Shown here in pieces: positions 16,987-26,006 of a stretch of 58,101 nt of DNA (the first letter of the stretch is position 1; every line of letters starts with the position of its first letter). The position numbers and the translations under genes are program-made. The notes below the pieces were generated by a model. It made no database searches and was not told the origin of the DNA. It saw nothing but the letters and a program-made list of their open reading frames with translations. Source of the DNA: Hyphomonadaceae bacterium BRH_c29. Its GTDB lineage: Bacteria; Pseudomonadota; Alphaproteobacteria; Caulobacterales; Hyphomonadaceae. The stretch lies in contig LADW01000060.1 in assembly GCA_000961695.1 (NCBI GenBank), positions 1 to 58,101 of the forward strand. The letters run 5' to 3'.

Positions 16987-17988
16987 GTGCCCGAACCCCT
17001 TCGCGAAGGCTCGCCTTTGGCAGACGTGCGTGCGCTCATCCTGAGCGCGCCAGTCGCATCAACGGAACCTGGTCAGCAGGTGCGTGAAGCCCTGCTCGGC
17101 ATGGGCCGGGAAGGTGACTTTGGCCGCCTCGGCGAGGCAGCGGAATGGTTGGCCAACTGGCAGCATCGTTATCCCCCTCGGATCGAGAAGCCCGTGCTGG
17201 CTATTTTTGCCGGTTCCCACGGCCTGGTGGAGGAGGGGGTCTCCCTGTCCTCGAACCAGGATACGCGGGCACACGTCGATGCCCTGCGCGAAGGCAAGGC
17301 CCCCTTGTCTGCCATCGCGACCCAGGCCGAGGCCGCTATCCGCATTTTTGAACTTGCGCTGGATACACCAACGCCCAGCATCGCTGAGTCCGCGGCCATG
17401 TCCGAAAAAGAGTGTGCGGCTACCATCGCTTACGGATTTGAAGCGACGGAAGATCAGCCAGACCTGTTGGCGCTTGCAGTAACTGGCGCAGGTGTCGGTA
17501 CGGCTGCAGCAGCCGTCGCGTGCGCACTCTATGGCGGCTCACCTGACTATTGGGTGCGGCCCAGCAGTCAGACGCCGGTCAGCCTGGCCCGAAAGCGGAT
17601 CGAACTTGTCAGCCGGGCGCTGACCCTGCATCGCGGGCATTTGTCTGACCCGCTGGAAGCGTTGCGCTGTCTTGGCGGGCGGGAACTTGCTGCCTGTGTC
17701 GGCGCCATCGTCGCGGCCCGCCACCAGGGCGTGCCGGTCGTGCTGGACGGCTTTGCTACGACCATTGCTGCAGGCGTGGTTCATGCCATCGATCCGAAGG
17801 CGATCAGCCATTGTCTCGCGTCCCACATCACGCGCCGGCCAGCGCATGAGGCCGCGCTCGAGCGTCTCGGCCTGAAGCCCTTGATGCAAATGGAGTTCCA
17901 GACGGGGGGCGGGTTGGGCTCGGCGACTGCAATTGGCCTTCTGAAAACGGCCTGTGCCCCCTTCATCGCGGAGCCGGCGTCTACCTGA
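16987..17988 (+). CDS. cobT: CobT-like nicotinate-nucleotide:dimethylbenzimidazole phosphoribosyltransferase, divergent
   Basis: CobT makes alpha-ribazole phosphate for the lower ligand of cobalamin. The 333-residue sequence follows the family along its whole length: VLAIFAGSHGLVEEGVS, the ALAVTGAGVGTAAAAVAC loop, LARKRIELVSRAL, DPLEALRCLGGREL, GVPVVLDGFATT. However, the C-terminal motif that is normally RLGEGTGA, with the catalytic Glu (Glu317 in Salmonella), reads QTGGGLGSA (about 305-313). The other conserved acidic spots (AGDHG, GEMGIGNT) also lack their Asp/Glu. Activity is therefore uncertain. GTG 16987 is chosen for the CAGGAG site 9-14 bases upstream; TTG 16951 is the alternative. A B12 link fits the nearby B12-dependent metH. 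Confidence 0.82.
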   Translation: MPEPLREGSPLADVRALILSAPVASTEPGQQVREALLGMGREGDFGRLGEAAEWLANWQHRYPPRIEKPVLAIFAGSHGLVEEGVSLSSNQDTRAHVDALREGKAPLSAIATQAEAAIRIFELALDTPTPSIAESAAMSEKECAATIAYGFEATEDQPDLLALAVTGAGVGTAAAAVACALYGGSPDYWVRPSSQTPVSLARKRIELVSRALTLHRGHLSDPLEALRCLGGRELAACVGAIVAARHQGVPVVLDGFATTIAAGVVHAIDPKAISHCLASHITRRPAHEAALERLGLKPLMQMEFQTGGGLGSATAIGLLKTACAPFIAEPAST

Positions 17989-18111
17989 CGCGAGGTCATC
18001 TGCGACGAAGTTTACGTTGACGTTCGCGTCACCTTGCCAGCCGAGGTAAATGACTGACATAGAAGGGCGAGTGCCTGACCAAAGGGCCGGCCCGTTCGGA
18101 GGACCCCCGCC

Positions 18112-19302
18112 ATGAATTTGGAATTTACACCAGAAGAGATCGCCTTCCGTGAGGAAGTCCGCGCCTTCATCGAAGAAAACTATCCCAAGGAACTGGCTGG
18201 TTCCGGAACCCGTGAAGACCTGAGTCGCGAGCAATTCCTCGCCTGGCACAAGGTTCTCGGCAAAAAAGGCTGGTCCGTTCCGGCATGGCCTGTGAAATAC
18301 GGCGGCACTGGCTGGACCTCGACCCAGAAATATATCTGGGGTGAAGAGAACGCCCGCGTCGATGCAATCATGCCGCTGCCGTTTGGTGTCTCTATGGTCG
18401 CACCGGTGATCTACACGTTCGGCAATGAGGAGCAAAAGGCAAAACACCTTCCCGGAATTCGTTCCGGTGAAGTCTGGTGGTGTCAGGGCTATTCCGAGCC
18501 AGGCGCCGGTTCCGACCTTGCCAGCGTCAAGACGACGGCCGTTCGCGACGGCGATCACTATGTCATCAACGGCCAGAAGACCTGGACGACGCTGGCGCAG
18601 CACGCTGACTGGGGCTTCTTCCTTTGCCGGACAGACCCGACGGCCAAGGCGCAGGAAGGCATCTCCTTCATCCTCGTCGACATGAAAACGCCGGGTATCG
18701 AAGTGCGCCCGATCAAGCTGATCGACGGCACGCACGAAGTGAACGAAACCTGGCTGACTGACGTCCGCGTCCCGGTCGAGAATCTGGTTGGCGAAGAGAA
18801 CAAGGGCTGGACCTATGCCAAGTTCCTGCTCGCGCACGAGCGGTCCGGCATTGCCGGCGTCGCCCGGTCGAAGCGTGGGATCGAGCGCTTGCGCGACATC
18901 GCCGCCAAGGAAACGGTCGACGGTGTTCCGCTGATCGAAACGCCTGATTTCGCCCGCAAGATCAGCCAGCTGGAAATTGACCTGACGACGCTTGAGTTCA
19001 CGGAACTGCGTACGCTCGCGTCCGAGGCGGCCGGCAAGGGCCCAGGCCCGGAAAGTTCGATCCTCAAGGTGAAGGGCACTGAAGTGCAGCAACGCCTGAC
19101 GGAGCTGACGCTGGAAGCGGTCAACCATTACGGCGCACCCTATGCCTACGGCATGGAAGCTACCGGCAATGGCGCTGGCATTGGTCCGGACTATGCGGAC
19201 TATGCGGCTGAGACGTATTTCAACATGCGCAAGACCTCGATCTATGGCGGATCGAACGAAATTCAGCGCAACATCATCACGAAAATGATCCTGGGACTTT
19301 AA
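18112..19302 (+). CDS. Acyl-CoA dehydrogenase (first of a tandem pair)
   Basis: FAD-dependent acyl-CoA dehydrogenase, 396 aa, introducing an alpha-beta double bond in an acyl-CoA. It shows the N-terminal helical domain, the flavin signature WWCQGYSEPGAGSDLAS (about 122-138), a beta middle domain with NGQKTWTT, and the C-terminal helical end TSIYGGSNEIQRN. The position of the usual catalytic Glu (YEG in medium-chain enzymes) is Gly here, as in several FadE subfamilies that place the base elsewhere. A clear CGGAGG site precedes ATG 18112. The partner gene starts 28 bases downstream, so a heteromeric enzyme is possible. Chain length or steroid specificity cannot be assigned. Confidence 0.92.
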   Translation: MNLEFTPEEIAFREEVRAFIEENYPKELAGSGTREDLSREQFLAWHKVLGKKGWSVPAWPVKYGGTGWTSTQKYIWGEENARVDAIMPLPFGVSMVAPVIYTFGNEEQKAKHLPGIRSGEVWWCQGYSEPGAGSDLASVKTTAVRDGDHYVINGQKTWTTLAQHADWGFFLCRTDPTAKAQEGISFILVDMKTPGIEVRPIKLIDGTHEVNETWLTDVRVPVENLVGEENKGWTYAKFLLAHERSGIAGVARSKRGIERLRDIAAKETVDGVPLIETPDFARKISQLEIDLTTLEFTELRTLASEAAGKGPGPESSILKVKGTEVQQRLTELTLEAVNHYGAPYAYGMEATGNGAGIGPDYADYAAETYFNMRKTSIYGGSNEIQRNIITKMILGL

Positions 19303-19330
19303 GCCCGAGGCCAAAGAGGAAACGACCGAC

Positions 19331-20485
19331 ATGGATTTCAATTTCACTGAAGAACAGGGAATGCTTCGCGACAGTCTCGCGAAAATGATCCGCGACCAGT
19401 ACGACTTCGATACCCGCCGCAAGGTGGTGGCTTCGGCGGAAGGCTGGCGCAAGCACATGTGGATGCAGTTCGCCGAACTGGGCCTGATGATGGCACCGTT
19501 CAGCGAGGAAGACGGCGGCCTTGGTGGCGGTCCGATCGATGCCATGGTTGTCATGGAAGAGTTCGGCAAAGGCCTCGTGGTCGAGCCATATGTGCCCAGC
19601 GTTGTCTGCGGCGGCGGCTTCCTGAAGCGCGGAACGGATGCCCAGAAGGAAGAATACCTATCGGGCGTCATGTCCGGCGAGAATATTTTCGCGTTCGCCT
19701 ATGCTGAGCCACGTGGCCGCTACAATCTGGCTGATCTCGAAACCACCGCCAAAAAAGACGGTTCGGGCTTCGTGATCAACGGCCACAAGGCGGTTGTCAT
19801 CGGCGCGCCTTGGGCGACCCACCTGATCGTCACCGCGCGTACGTCCGGCGGTCGCCGTGATGTGAACGGCGTGACTGTGTTCGTGGTCGAGAAATCGGCA
19901 CCGGGCATCACCACCCGCGATTATCCGACGGTCGATGGCCGCCGGGCTTCGGAAGTCTATTTCGAAAACGTCTCGGTTGGCGGTGAAGCCGTCATCGGCG
20001 ATGTCGACAATGGCCTGCCGCTTATCGAACTCGTCTCCGACGAAGCCATTGCTGCCCTCTGCGCCGAGGCCTGCGGTGCGATGAAAGTCGCCCAGAATAT
20101 GACCGTGGAATATTCGCGTCAGCGCAAGCAGTTCGGCACGCCGATCGGCAAATTTCAGGTGCTGCAGCACCGCATGGTCGACATGTTCATGGAAGCCGAG
20201 CAGTCGGTCTCGATGACCTATATGGCCACGCTGAAGCTCGACGAAGATACTGTGACCCGCAAGAAGGCGGCTTCAGCTGCCAAGGTCCGCATTGGTCAAG
20301 GCGGCCGCTTTGTCGGCCAGCAAGCCATTCAGATCCACGGTGGCATGGGCATGACGGATGAACTCGCTGTTGGTCACTACTTCAAACGCCTGACGATGAT
20401 CGACTCCGAATTCGGCAATGTCGACCACCACCTGAAGCGCTACACGGACCTCTCAGCAGGCGCCGTGCCGGTCGCCGCAGAATAA
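19331..20485 (+). CDS. Acyl-CoA dehydrogenase (second of a tandem pair)
   Basis: A 384-residue member of the same family but a different subgroup: N-terminal FTEEQGMLRDSLAKMI, middle-domain YAEPRGRYNLADLETTAKK in place of the standard AxTEPxxGSD signature, and C-terminal QIHGGMGMTDELAVGHYFKRL. In many enzymes that middle segment contacts flavin, and its change here suggests a subunit that relies on its neighbour. It follows the first gene after 28 bases and is ended by a strong terminator, so the two form a bicistronic unit comparable to the two-gene FadE pairs of actinobacterial sterol degradation. Substrate unknown. Confidence 0.9.
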   Translation: MDFNFTEEQGMLRDSLAKMIRDQYDFDTRRKVVASAEGWRKHMWMQFAELGLMMAPFSEEDGGLGGGPIDAMVVMEEFGKGLVVEPYVPSVVCGGGFLKRGTDAQKEEYLSGVMSGENIFAFAYAEPRGRYNLADLETTAKKDGSGFVINGHKAVVIGAPWATHLIVTARTSGGRRDVNGVTVFVVEKSAPGITTRDYPTVDGRRASEVYFENVSVGGEAVIGDVDNGLPLIELVSDEAIAALCAEACGAMKVAQNMTVEYSRQRKQFGTPIGKFQVLQHRMVDMFMEAEQSVSMTYMATLKLDEDTVTRKKAASAAKVRIGQGGRFVGQQAIQIHGGMGMTDELAVGHYFKRLTMIDSEFGNVDHHLKRYTDLSAGAVPVAAE

Positions 20486-20507
20486 TCTGAGCGTCAAAGC
20501 TATCAAA

Positions 20508-20539
20508 CGCCCCGGACATCGCGTCCGGGGCGTTTTTTT
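20508..20539 (+). terminator. Intrinsic terminator after the dehydrogenase pair
   Basis: CGCCCCGGAC (20508-20517) pairs with GTCCGGGGCG (20523-20532), a 10-base GC-rich stem with 5-base loop, followed by seven T. Confidence 0.92.
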
Positions 20540-20626
20540 ATATTATAAACCTGTGTGGGGCAGACTGTTTCCTGGCGGCAAGGTTCTTGCTTGTAAGCGC
20601 GAACTGGAAGAACGGCAGGAGTGGTT

Positions 20627-21577
20627 ATGCCTTCATCGAACGGTCCTGCCCGCAGGAAAGTGCTGGTCTCAGCGCCGACCTACAAGCGCAATGAACTGCT
20701 GGACGGCCTCCTCAGGAGTCTGAATGCGCTGCGCATTCCTGAAGGCGTAGAGGTGGAATTTGCCATCATCGACAATGACGCCACTGGCGGGGCGCGGTCT
20801 GTGGTCGAGCGCTGGCAAGCCGAATTCAGTCTACCGCTTTGCTATGTGATTGAGCCGGCACCAGGCGTCACGCATGTGCGTAACCGTGCGCTGGAACTCG
20901 CCGCAGACTTCGACTCTCTCGCCTTCATTGATGATGATGAGTTCGCCGCGCCGGATTGGCTGGCCGCGCTCCTCGCACGGTATAGCGCAAGCCGGGCGGC
21001 GGCTGTGTTCGGGCCCGTTGAGCCCGTTTACCCCGACTCTGCCCCGGACTGGATGCGAACCTGGGCGGTGCACGGCGTTCAGGTCCTGTCCGATGAGGAC
21101 CAGACCAGCCCTGGTGCAATCGGCAATTGCCTGATCGACATGAAGGTCGTCCGGGAGATGAATCTCTCGTTTGAGACACGCATGTCGCTGCTCGGTGGTG
21201 AAGACACCCTGTTCTTCACGCGGATGCTCGATGCGGGCTACAAGCTGACGCGCGCCAAAGATGCGAAAGTTTTCGAACACGTACCGGAAGCCCGTGCCAA
21301 TCCCGGCTGGTTACGGCGCCGCTGGTACCGGACGGGCATGACCGATGCGCTGATCGCCGGGCGCGACATGTCGCCAGTAAAGACACGCCTGCGCGCGCTG
21401 ATCCATGGCCTCGTCCGTGTCTTGGCCGGGTCTGTGCTGGTGGCGTTCACGTGGCTCATGACGCTTGGACAGAACCCGCGCCGTATCCTGGCGCGTAGCT
21501 ATACAGTTTGCCGCGGGGCGGGAATGATCGCCTTTGCGACGGGCAATATGTATGAAGAATACGGACGGGTAGGATAG
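20627..21577 (+). CDS. Family 2 glycosyltransferase
   Basis: A 316-residue GT-A fold transferase using a nucleotide-sugar donor. The N-terminal VLVSAPTYKRNELLDGLLRSL, acidic FIDDDEFAAPDWL (metal/donor site, about 99-111) and downstream GGEDTLFFTRMLDAGYKL (acceptor-side ED motif) are typical. A hydrophobic stretch near 260-280 (LAGSVLVAFTWLMTLG) suggests membrane association, as for transferases that build polysaccharide on a lipid carrier. ATG 20627 is preferred to GTG 20621 because CAGGAG is then well spaced. It lies close to a PilZ gene and upstream of the exopolysaccharide locus. Confidence 0.88.
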   Translation: MPSSNGPARRKVLVSAPTYKRNELLDGLLRSLNALRIPEGVEVEFAIIDNDATGGARSVVERWQAEFSLPLCYVIEPAPGVTHVRNRALELAADFDSLAFIDDDEFAAPDWLAALLARYSASRAAAVFGPVEPVYPDSAPDWMRTWAVHGVQVLSDEDQTSPGAIGNCLIDMKVVREMNLSFETRMSLLGGEDTLFFTRMLDAGYKLTRAKDAKVFEHVPEARANPGWLRRRWYRTGMTDALIAGRDMSPVKTRLRALIHGLVRVLAGSVLVAFTWLMTLGQNPRRILARSYTVCRGAGMIAFATGNMYEEYGRVG

Positions 21578-21601
21578 GTTTCGGCTACGTCTGTTCTGAA
21601 C

Positions 21602-21886
21602 TCAGTGATCCCGGCGCGCGCCGAGGAATTTCAGGCCCAGTTTGCCATCTTCGCGCCAAACGATATCGCAGGCGAGGCGGATATCGCTCTCATCGCTGAT
21701 GCTTTCGATTTCGACCAGGGCGGGACCGGGTTGAACCTGATCCAGCGGGCCTGACAGGCCTGCGCCAGCTGCAGACCAGTCGACCATATGGAGTGAGATC
21801 CAGGCGCTTTGCCCTTTTTGTTTCAGCCGGATCGCACGTTTCGTGTCGTGGCGGCGGAATTGGCGTCGGGTCTGTTGTTCGATCAT
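21602..21886 (-). CDS. PilZ-domain protein (putative c-di-GMP receptor)
   Basis: A 94-residue stand-alone PilZ domain. Both c-di-GMP contact motifs can be seen: RRQFRRHDTKR (RxxxR type, about 7-17) and DWSAAGAGLS (DxSxxG, about 36-45), followed by the beta-barrel strands ending LGLKFLG. It should act as a small cytoplasmic receptor. ATG 21886 has an AGGA site; the frame extends to a GTG at 21910 without added similarity. It is convergent with a glycosyltransferase gene, and c-di-GMP control of polysaccharide or surface attachment would fit, though the target is unknown. Confidence 0.85.
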   Translation of the reverse strand: MIEQQTRRQFRRHDTKRAIRLKQKGQSAWISLHMVDWSAAGAGLSGPLDQVQPGPALVEIESISDESDIRLACDIVWREDGKLGLKFLGARRDH

Positions 21887-21977
21887 GCAGGCATCCTTTC
21901 CAGTTTCCACTATGCGCGGGAGCCCGGTTTGGTTCGCTAAATAAACATTGCAGATTCAGCTTGAGCTGTTTGGCGGA

Positions 21978-23105
21978 TCAGACCCGGCCCGAGAGCCTGC
22001 GGACGACTTCATCGGCGATCGCCAGCGAACTCGTCAGCCCCGGTGATTCAATTCCGAACAGGTGGACGAGGCCGGCCATGGCGTGCAGCTCCGGTCCGTC
22101 GATCCGGAAATCTGCGGCCGGTTCGCCTGGTGCCGAGAGTTTGGGCCTGCACCCGGAATAGTCTGCGGCGATCGCGCCATCCGGCAAGCCTGGCCAGTAT
22201 TCTCGAACGGCGTCGTAGAAGCTGTCGGCCCTGCGCACGTCGACAGTATAGTCGATCTGGTCAGGGTCATCGTGCCCGAGCCATTCAACGTCCGGTCCGA
22301 ACCGCATGCGGCCGCCGAGGTCGAGTGTGATGTGCACGCCGAGACCACCTTCGACCGGAGCGGGGTAGATCAATCTGCCAAAGGCGGGTTTCGTCAGACA
22401 GCTGAAGTAATTTCCCTTGGCCAGAGTGAAATACGGAATGAGGGCAGGGGGATAGTCCTCCATGCCTCGCGCGATCCGTACAGCGTTGAGGCCGGCGCTG
22501 TTGACGAGGATCTTCGTGACAATGCTCACAGGCTCAGCGCCGCCGACTTCGAGGCGATAGCGCCCATCGGGCAGGGCCTCCACAGCCTCGACCGGTGCGC
22601 CGATGACGACAGATCCGCCATGGTCTTCGAGGTCACCCTGCAGTGACAGCATATAGGCATGGCTGTCGAGAATCCCGGTTTCTTCCGAAAGCACTGCGGC
22701 GGTGCAGCGAAGGTTTGGCTCCATCGCCATGGCTTCGGCACCGGTCAGAAAGTGCAGGCCTTCCACGTCATTACGTGTGCCCTGGTCGAACAAAGCCTGC
22801 ATTCGGGGGATTTGCGCATCGGACGTTCCGACGATCAGCTTGCCGGTCTTGCGATGGGGGACGCCGCGCTCTGCATTCCACGCGTACATTTTCCGTCGAC
22901 CGGCAATGCACATCTGGTGGCGAAGCGAGCCAGTAGGGTAGTAGAGCCCGGCATGGATGACCTCGCTATTGCGGGCGGACGTGCCGGTGCCTATGCCGAG
23001 CGCACTTTCCAGAACGAGGGTCTCATGTCCCGCGCGCGCGAGCGCTGCGGCGCAGGCTAACCCGACCGCTCCGGCTCCAATCACTATGGCGTCGGTTTCC
23101 AGCAA
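21978..23105 (-). CDS. FAD-dependent oxidoreductase, L-2-hydroxyglutarate oxidase/dehydrogenase-like
   Basis: A 375-residue DAO-family flavoprotein. It has the dinucleotide motif AIVIGAGAVGLACAAALARAG (split over 5-25), the SARNSEVIHAGLYYP segment typical of LhgO/L2HGDH enzymes (about 44-58), and a C-terminal FAD contact GIESPGLTSSLAIADEV. By family it would oxidise L-2-hydroxyglutarate to 2-oxoglutarate, passing electrons to oxygen or quinone; related deaminating oxidases cannot be ruled out. No membrane segment is evident. Divergent from the next glycosyltransferase across 167 bases without a clear operator. Confidence 0.87.
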   Translation of the reverse strand: MLETDAIVIGAGAVGLACAAALARAGHETLVLESALGIGTGTSARNSEVIHAGLYYPTGSLRHQMCIAGRRKMYAWNAERGVPHRKTGKLIVGTSDAQIPRMQALFDQGTRNDVEGLHFLTGAEAMAMEPNLRCTAAVLSEETGILDSHAYMLSLQGDLEDHGGSVVIGAPVEAVEALPDGRYRLEVGGAEPVSIVTKILVNSAGLNAVRIARGMEDYPPALIPYFTLAKGNYFSCLTKPAFGRLIYPAPVEGGLGVHITLDLGGRMRFGPDVEWLGHDDPDQIDYTVDVRRADSFYDAVREYWPGLPDGAIAADYSGCRPKLSAPGEPAADFRIDGPELHAMAGLVHLFGIESPGLTSSLAIADEVVRRLSGRV

Positions 23106-23272
23106 ACCGGTTTGGATCCTTGTTCGCAGCTTGGCAGGGCCAGGCGCTATTTCGCTCTATTGTGTTGTACATTATGCACATTGAGGGCCAGTTGCAGGCG
23201 GAAAAATTCTCTGTTTCGGTGCGCAATTGAAACAATAGGCTGGGCCTGCCGCTCGAATAGCCCAATTATTGC

Positions 23273-24325
23273 ATGCTCCATCCTGAAGATAGTCGCCAAT
23301 CAGAACAACCGGATCAGATGACTGCAAAGCCTGTCCCTATGCCGTATGACGAGACCAAGGTCGCGATCATTATTCCGCTCTTCAATGATGAGACAAATAT
23401 CGCGCGCGCGCTGGAAAGCGCCATCGCACAGCATGAGCCGGACGGCGTTCAGTTCGAGATTGTGGTCGTCGATGATTGCTCCCGCGATTCCGGTCCGGAG
23501 ATCGTGGAAGACTATGCGCGGCGGTTTGCGAAGGTGAAATTCGTCCGGATGACCCGGAACAGAGGGCCTGCTGCTGCGCGTAACCGGGCCCTTCTGGAGA
23601 CGAATGCCGGCTGGTTCACACCCTTTGACAGTGACGACATCATGCTGCCTGAGCGGGTTGGGCGCCTTCTCGAAAATGCGCGTCAGGGGGATTTTGACCT
23701 GGTTGCAGACAATTTGCTGATAAGTTCGACAAACGCGCCTGAGACCGTGGTTCGTCATCTCTGGCCGGAAAAGCCACCTGGCGACATCGCCTTGTCGACC
23801 GAATTCTTCGTAAATCGCTCTTATGCGGCGGAAATTGAGCGGTCCGAACTGGGCTATCTCAAGCCACTCATCCGCCGAAGCGCTGTTCTGAAAGGGGCAG
23901 AACCCTATCAGGCCGATTTGAGGTTCGGAGAAGATTTCGAGCTTTACGCCCGCTTGCTGGCCGATGGCGCGAGAGCCGTGCTGACCGACCCTGAAGGCTA
24001 CTTGTTCATTGTCCGGGAAGGCTCTGCTTCGCATCGGCAAGGCGCTGCCGATCACCGGAAACTGGCGCTGATGGGGCGGAATTTCCTGAAACGGCCGGGG
24101 CTGGCACCTGCGGAACGGCAGGCTTTCACCGGTTTTACCCGCTATTGTGAGCGGGAATGGGCCGCATGGACGGCCATTGAGGCCGTCCGGGCCCGGCAAC
24201 CGCTAAAATTGCTCAGCGCTTTCACCATTTCCTTACCCGCCGGCCTTCATGTTGCCGGAAACCTGCTGAAAGCTGTCAGTGGAAAGGTTAAGGGGATAGG
24301 AAAGACAGCTGGGCAGACCGCCTGA
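23273..24325 (+). CDS. Family 2 glycosyltransferase
   Basis: A 350-residue GT2 enzyme: VAIIIPLFNDETNIARALESAI, VVDDCSRDSGPEIVEDYARRF, and PFDSDDIMLPERV with the acidic donor/metal motif (about 117-129). A later GEDFELYARLLADG carries the ED acceptor motif. The C-terminus has a hydrophobic and basic tail. The start is uncertain: ATG 23273 (used here), 23318 and 23339 are all in frame and none has a strong ribosome site; the conserved domain begins only at about residue 28. It is the first gene of the plus-strand exopolysaccharide block. Confidence 0.87.
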   Translation: MLHPEDSRQSEQPDQMTAKPVPMPYDETKVAIIIPLFNDETNIARALESAIAQHEPDGVQFEIVVVDDCSRDSGPEIVEDYARRFAKVKFVRMTRNRGPAAARNRALLETNAGWFTPFDSDDIMLPERVGRLLENARQGDFDLVADNLLISSTNAPETVVRHLWPEKPPGDIALSTEFFVNRSYAAEIERSELGYLKPLIRRSAVLKGAEPYQADLRFGEDFELYARLLADGARAVLTDPEGYLFIVREGSASHRQGAADHRKLALMGRNFLKRPGLAPAERQAFTGFTRYCEREWAAWTAIEAVRARQPLKLLSAFTISLPAGLHVAGNLLKAVSGKVKGIGKTAGQTA

Positions 24326-24655
24326 GCAAATCCTATCATCGGAAGCCGTGCTAAAACGACTTCAGCGTGTATTTTTGGCGGCTTGCTCGCCAAGCGGTCT
24401 TTCCGGATTGGCCAAAACCTGCCAGAGCCCCCAAAACTAAGGTTAAATTCGCCTGTTTGGGGTGCTGGAGCTTGAAAAGATATACGCGACAAGGGAGGTT
24501 GGAACAAGAATTCGCCAAAGCGGTCAATTCTCGTGTATCTGAGGGGAGCAGCCTCCTGAAACCTTGCGGGGCCATGGTATGACACTTGCAAAATGACTGA
24601 GGTAAATAGCGGCTTGCACTGAAAACGGGCGCGCATTTGAGGGAACACTGGAAAA
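24326..24655. other. Gene-free stretch before the outer-membrane barrel gene
   Basis: No coding signal. It holds two inverted repeats: TTGGCG-GCTTGCT-CGCCAA (24375-24393), and CCCCAAAAC with GTTTGGGG about 24431-24461. Either could be a weak terminator of the preceding gene or an operator. No confident promoter was found. Confidence 0.4.
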
Positions 24656-25951
24656 ATGAACTACTTGAAAAGTTTTTGCCTTCTGACCGTCGCTGGCGGC
24701 AGCCTGATTGCTGGCACCGCAACGGCACAGGGACAGGGCAGCGAGAATTACTACAGCCGCGACAAATACGAAGCCGTAAACGATCGCCGCCAGCCAGCTT
24801 TTGATCCGGAACCCATCCGCTTAGGCACGTTCATTGTGAACGCGAAAGGCGTTGTTGGCGTGACGTCGAACTCCAACGTTTATGCGCAGAACAACAACGA
24901 AAAATCTGACGTCATCGTTCGCGTTGGTGGTGAAGCTGTTGGCCGCACAGACTGGACCGTTCATGAAGTGGGCTTTGACGTGTCCGCCTATCACAATGAA
25001 TACCTGGATCTGTCTGACGAGTCCGCGGAGACGTTGCACGGCGGACTTCGCGGTCGCGTGGACGTGACGCGCGACTTTTCCCTTGGCGCACGCGTCTTCG
25101 CCGACAAAGGCGTTGAGCAGCGCTACGACCCGGCAGATCTTGGCGGCCTCGAAAAACCGATCGAATTCACGGTTGTCGGCACAGAGCTGAACGCGGACTA
25201 CACCAATGACCGGGTTCGCTGGAACAATGCCGTCGGTGTTAACGACTATAATTACAAGGATGGCCGGATCATCGGGACCGGCGCTGTTGCCGACCAGGAC
25301 TTCCGCGACCGCAAGACAACGTTCGGCCGCACACGTCTGTCCTATGCCATTTCGCCAGATCTCGCCGTCTTTACCCAGGCGACTGTGCACGATGAGTCGT
25401 ATAGCTCGACCCAGCTTGTTGGTGGTCTGCCGCGCTCGCGTGACTCCCTGGGCTATACGGTTTCTGCGGGGGTCGACTTCGAACTCACGTCTCTGGTCCG
25501 CGGTGATATTGCCGTCGGCTATCTGAACGAAGACAAGGACGACGACTATTTCTCCGATGTCGATGGCCTGTCCGTTGATGGCCGCCTGCAATGGTTCCCG
25601 ACACGCCTGACGACCGTCACCTTAACCGGCAGCCGCAGCGTTGCGGATACCGGTGTCTTCGACTCACCGAGCGCCCTGTCGACCAACTTCCGGGCCCAGA
25701 TTGATCATGAGTTGCGCCGGAATATCATCTTGTCTGCCTATGCCGGTATGACGGGCTATGAGTACCAGGAAATTGACCGGACAGACGACATGACCAATTA
25801 TGGCGTGTCGGCCCGCTACAAGATGAACAAACGGCTGCACTTCGATGCCTTCGTGCGTCATCTTGGTTGGGATTCCAGCGGCAGTTCTGTTGCGTCCGTG
25901 TCTTCCTACGGGATCAATCTGATTGGCTTGGAACTCAGTTACCATCCTTAA
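24656..25951 (+). CDS. Outer-membrane beta-barrel protein (BBP2/VpsM-like) of polysaccharide locus
   Basis: A 431-residue secreted protein with a signal peptide (about 1-25, ending TATAQ). The mature part alternates polar and hydrophobic residues in many amphipathic strands, with turn-rich Asp/Asn/Gly loops, and ends in an aromatic-rich strand (LIGLELSYHP), as in beta-barrels of the outer membrane. Proteins of this type (putative beta-barrel porin 2, PF10082-like) accompany ExoP/Wzc co-polymerases and may be export or anchoring barrels. The kinase/co-polymerase gene follows after 55 bases. Confidence 0.8.
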   Translation: MNYLKSFCLLTVAGGSLIAGTATAQGQGSENYYSRDKYEAVNDRRQPAFDPEPIRLGTFIVNAKGVVGVTSNSNVYAQNNNEKSDVIVRVGGEAVGRTDWTVHEVGFDVSAYHNEYLDLSDESAETLHGGLRGRVDVTRDFSLGARVFADKGVEQRYDPADLGGLEKPIEFTVVGTELNADYTNDRVRWNNAVGVNDYNYKDGRIIGTGAVADQDFRDRKTTFGRTRLSYAISPDLAVFTQATVHDESYSSTQLVGGLPRSRDSLGYTVSAGVDFELTSLVRGDIAVGYLNEDKDDDYFSDVDGLSVDGRLQWFPTRLTTVTLTGSRSVADTGVFDSPSALSTNFRAQIDHELRRNIILSAYAGMTGYEYQEIDRTDDMTNYGVSARYKMNKRLHFDAFVRHLGWDSSGSSVASVSSYGINLIGLELSYHP

Positions 25952-26006
25952 GTAAAAGCGGGCCTGCCCGTCTTCTCCTGCTTCCTCTAATGTTCGGTGT
26001 CGTGTT

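Noticed and set aside
17539..19671. A 710-residue open frame on the minus strand across cobT and the first acyl-CoA dehydrogenase gene
   Set aside because: It is antisense to two well-supported genes, has no family resemblance and a composition typical of frames mirrored from high-GC coding DNA.
24351..24728. Minus-strand frames of about 125-133 residues in the gap before the barrel gene
   Set aside because: They overlap the well-supported barrel gene start and have no family features.
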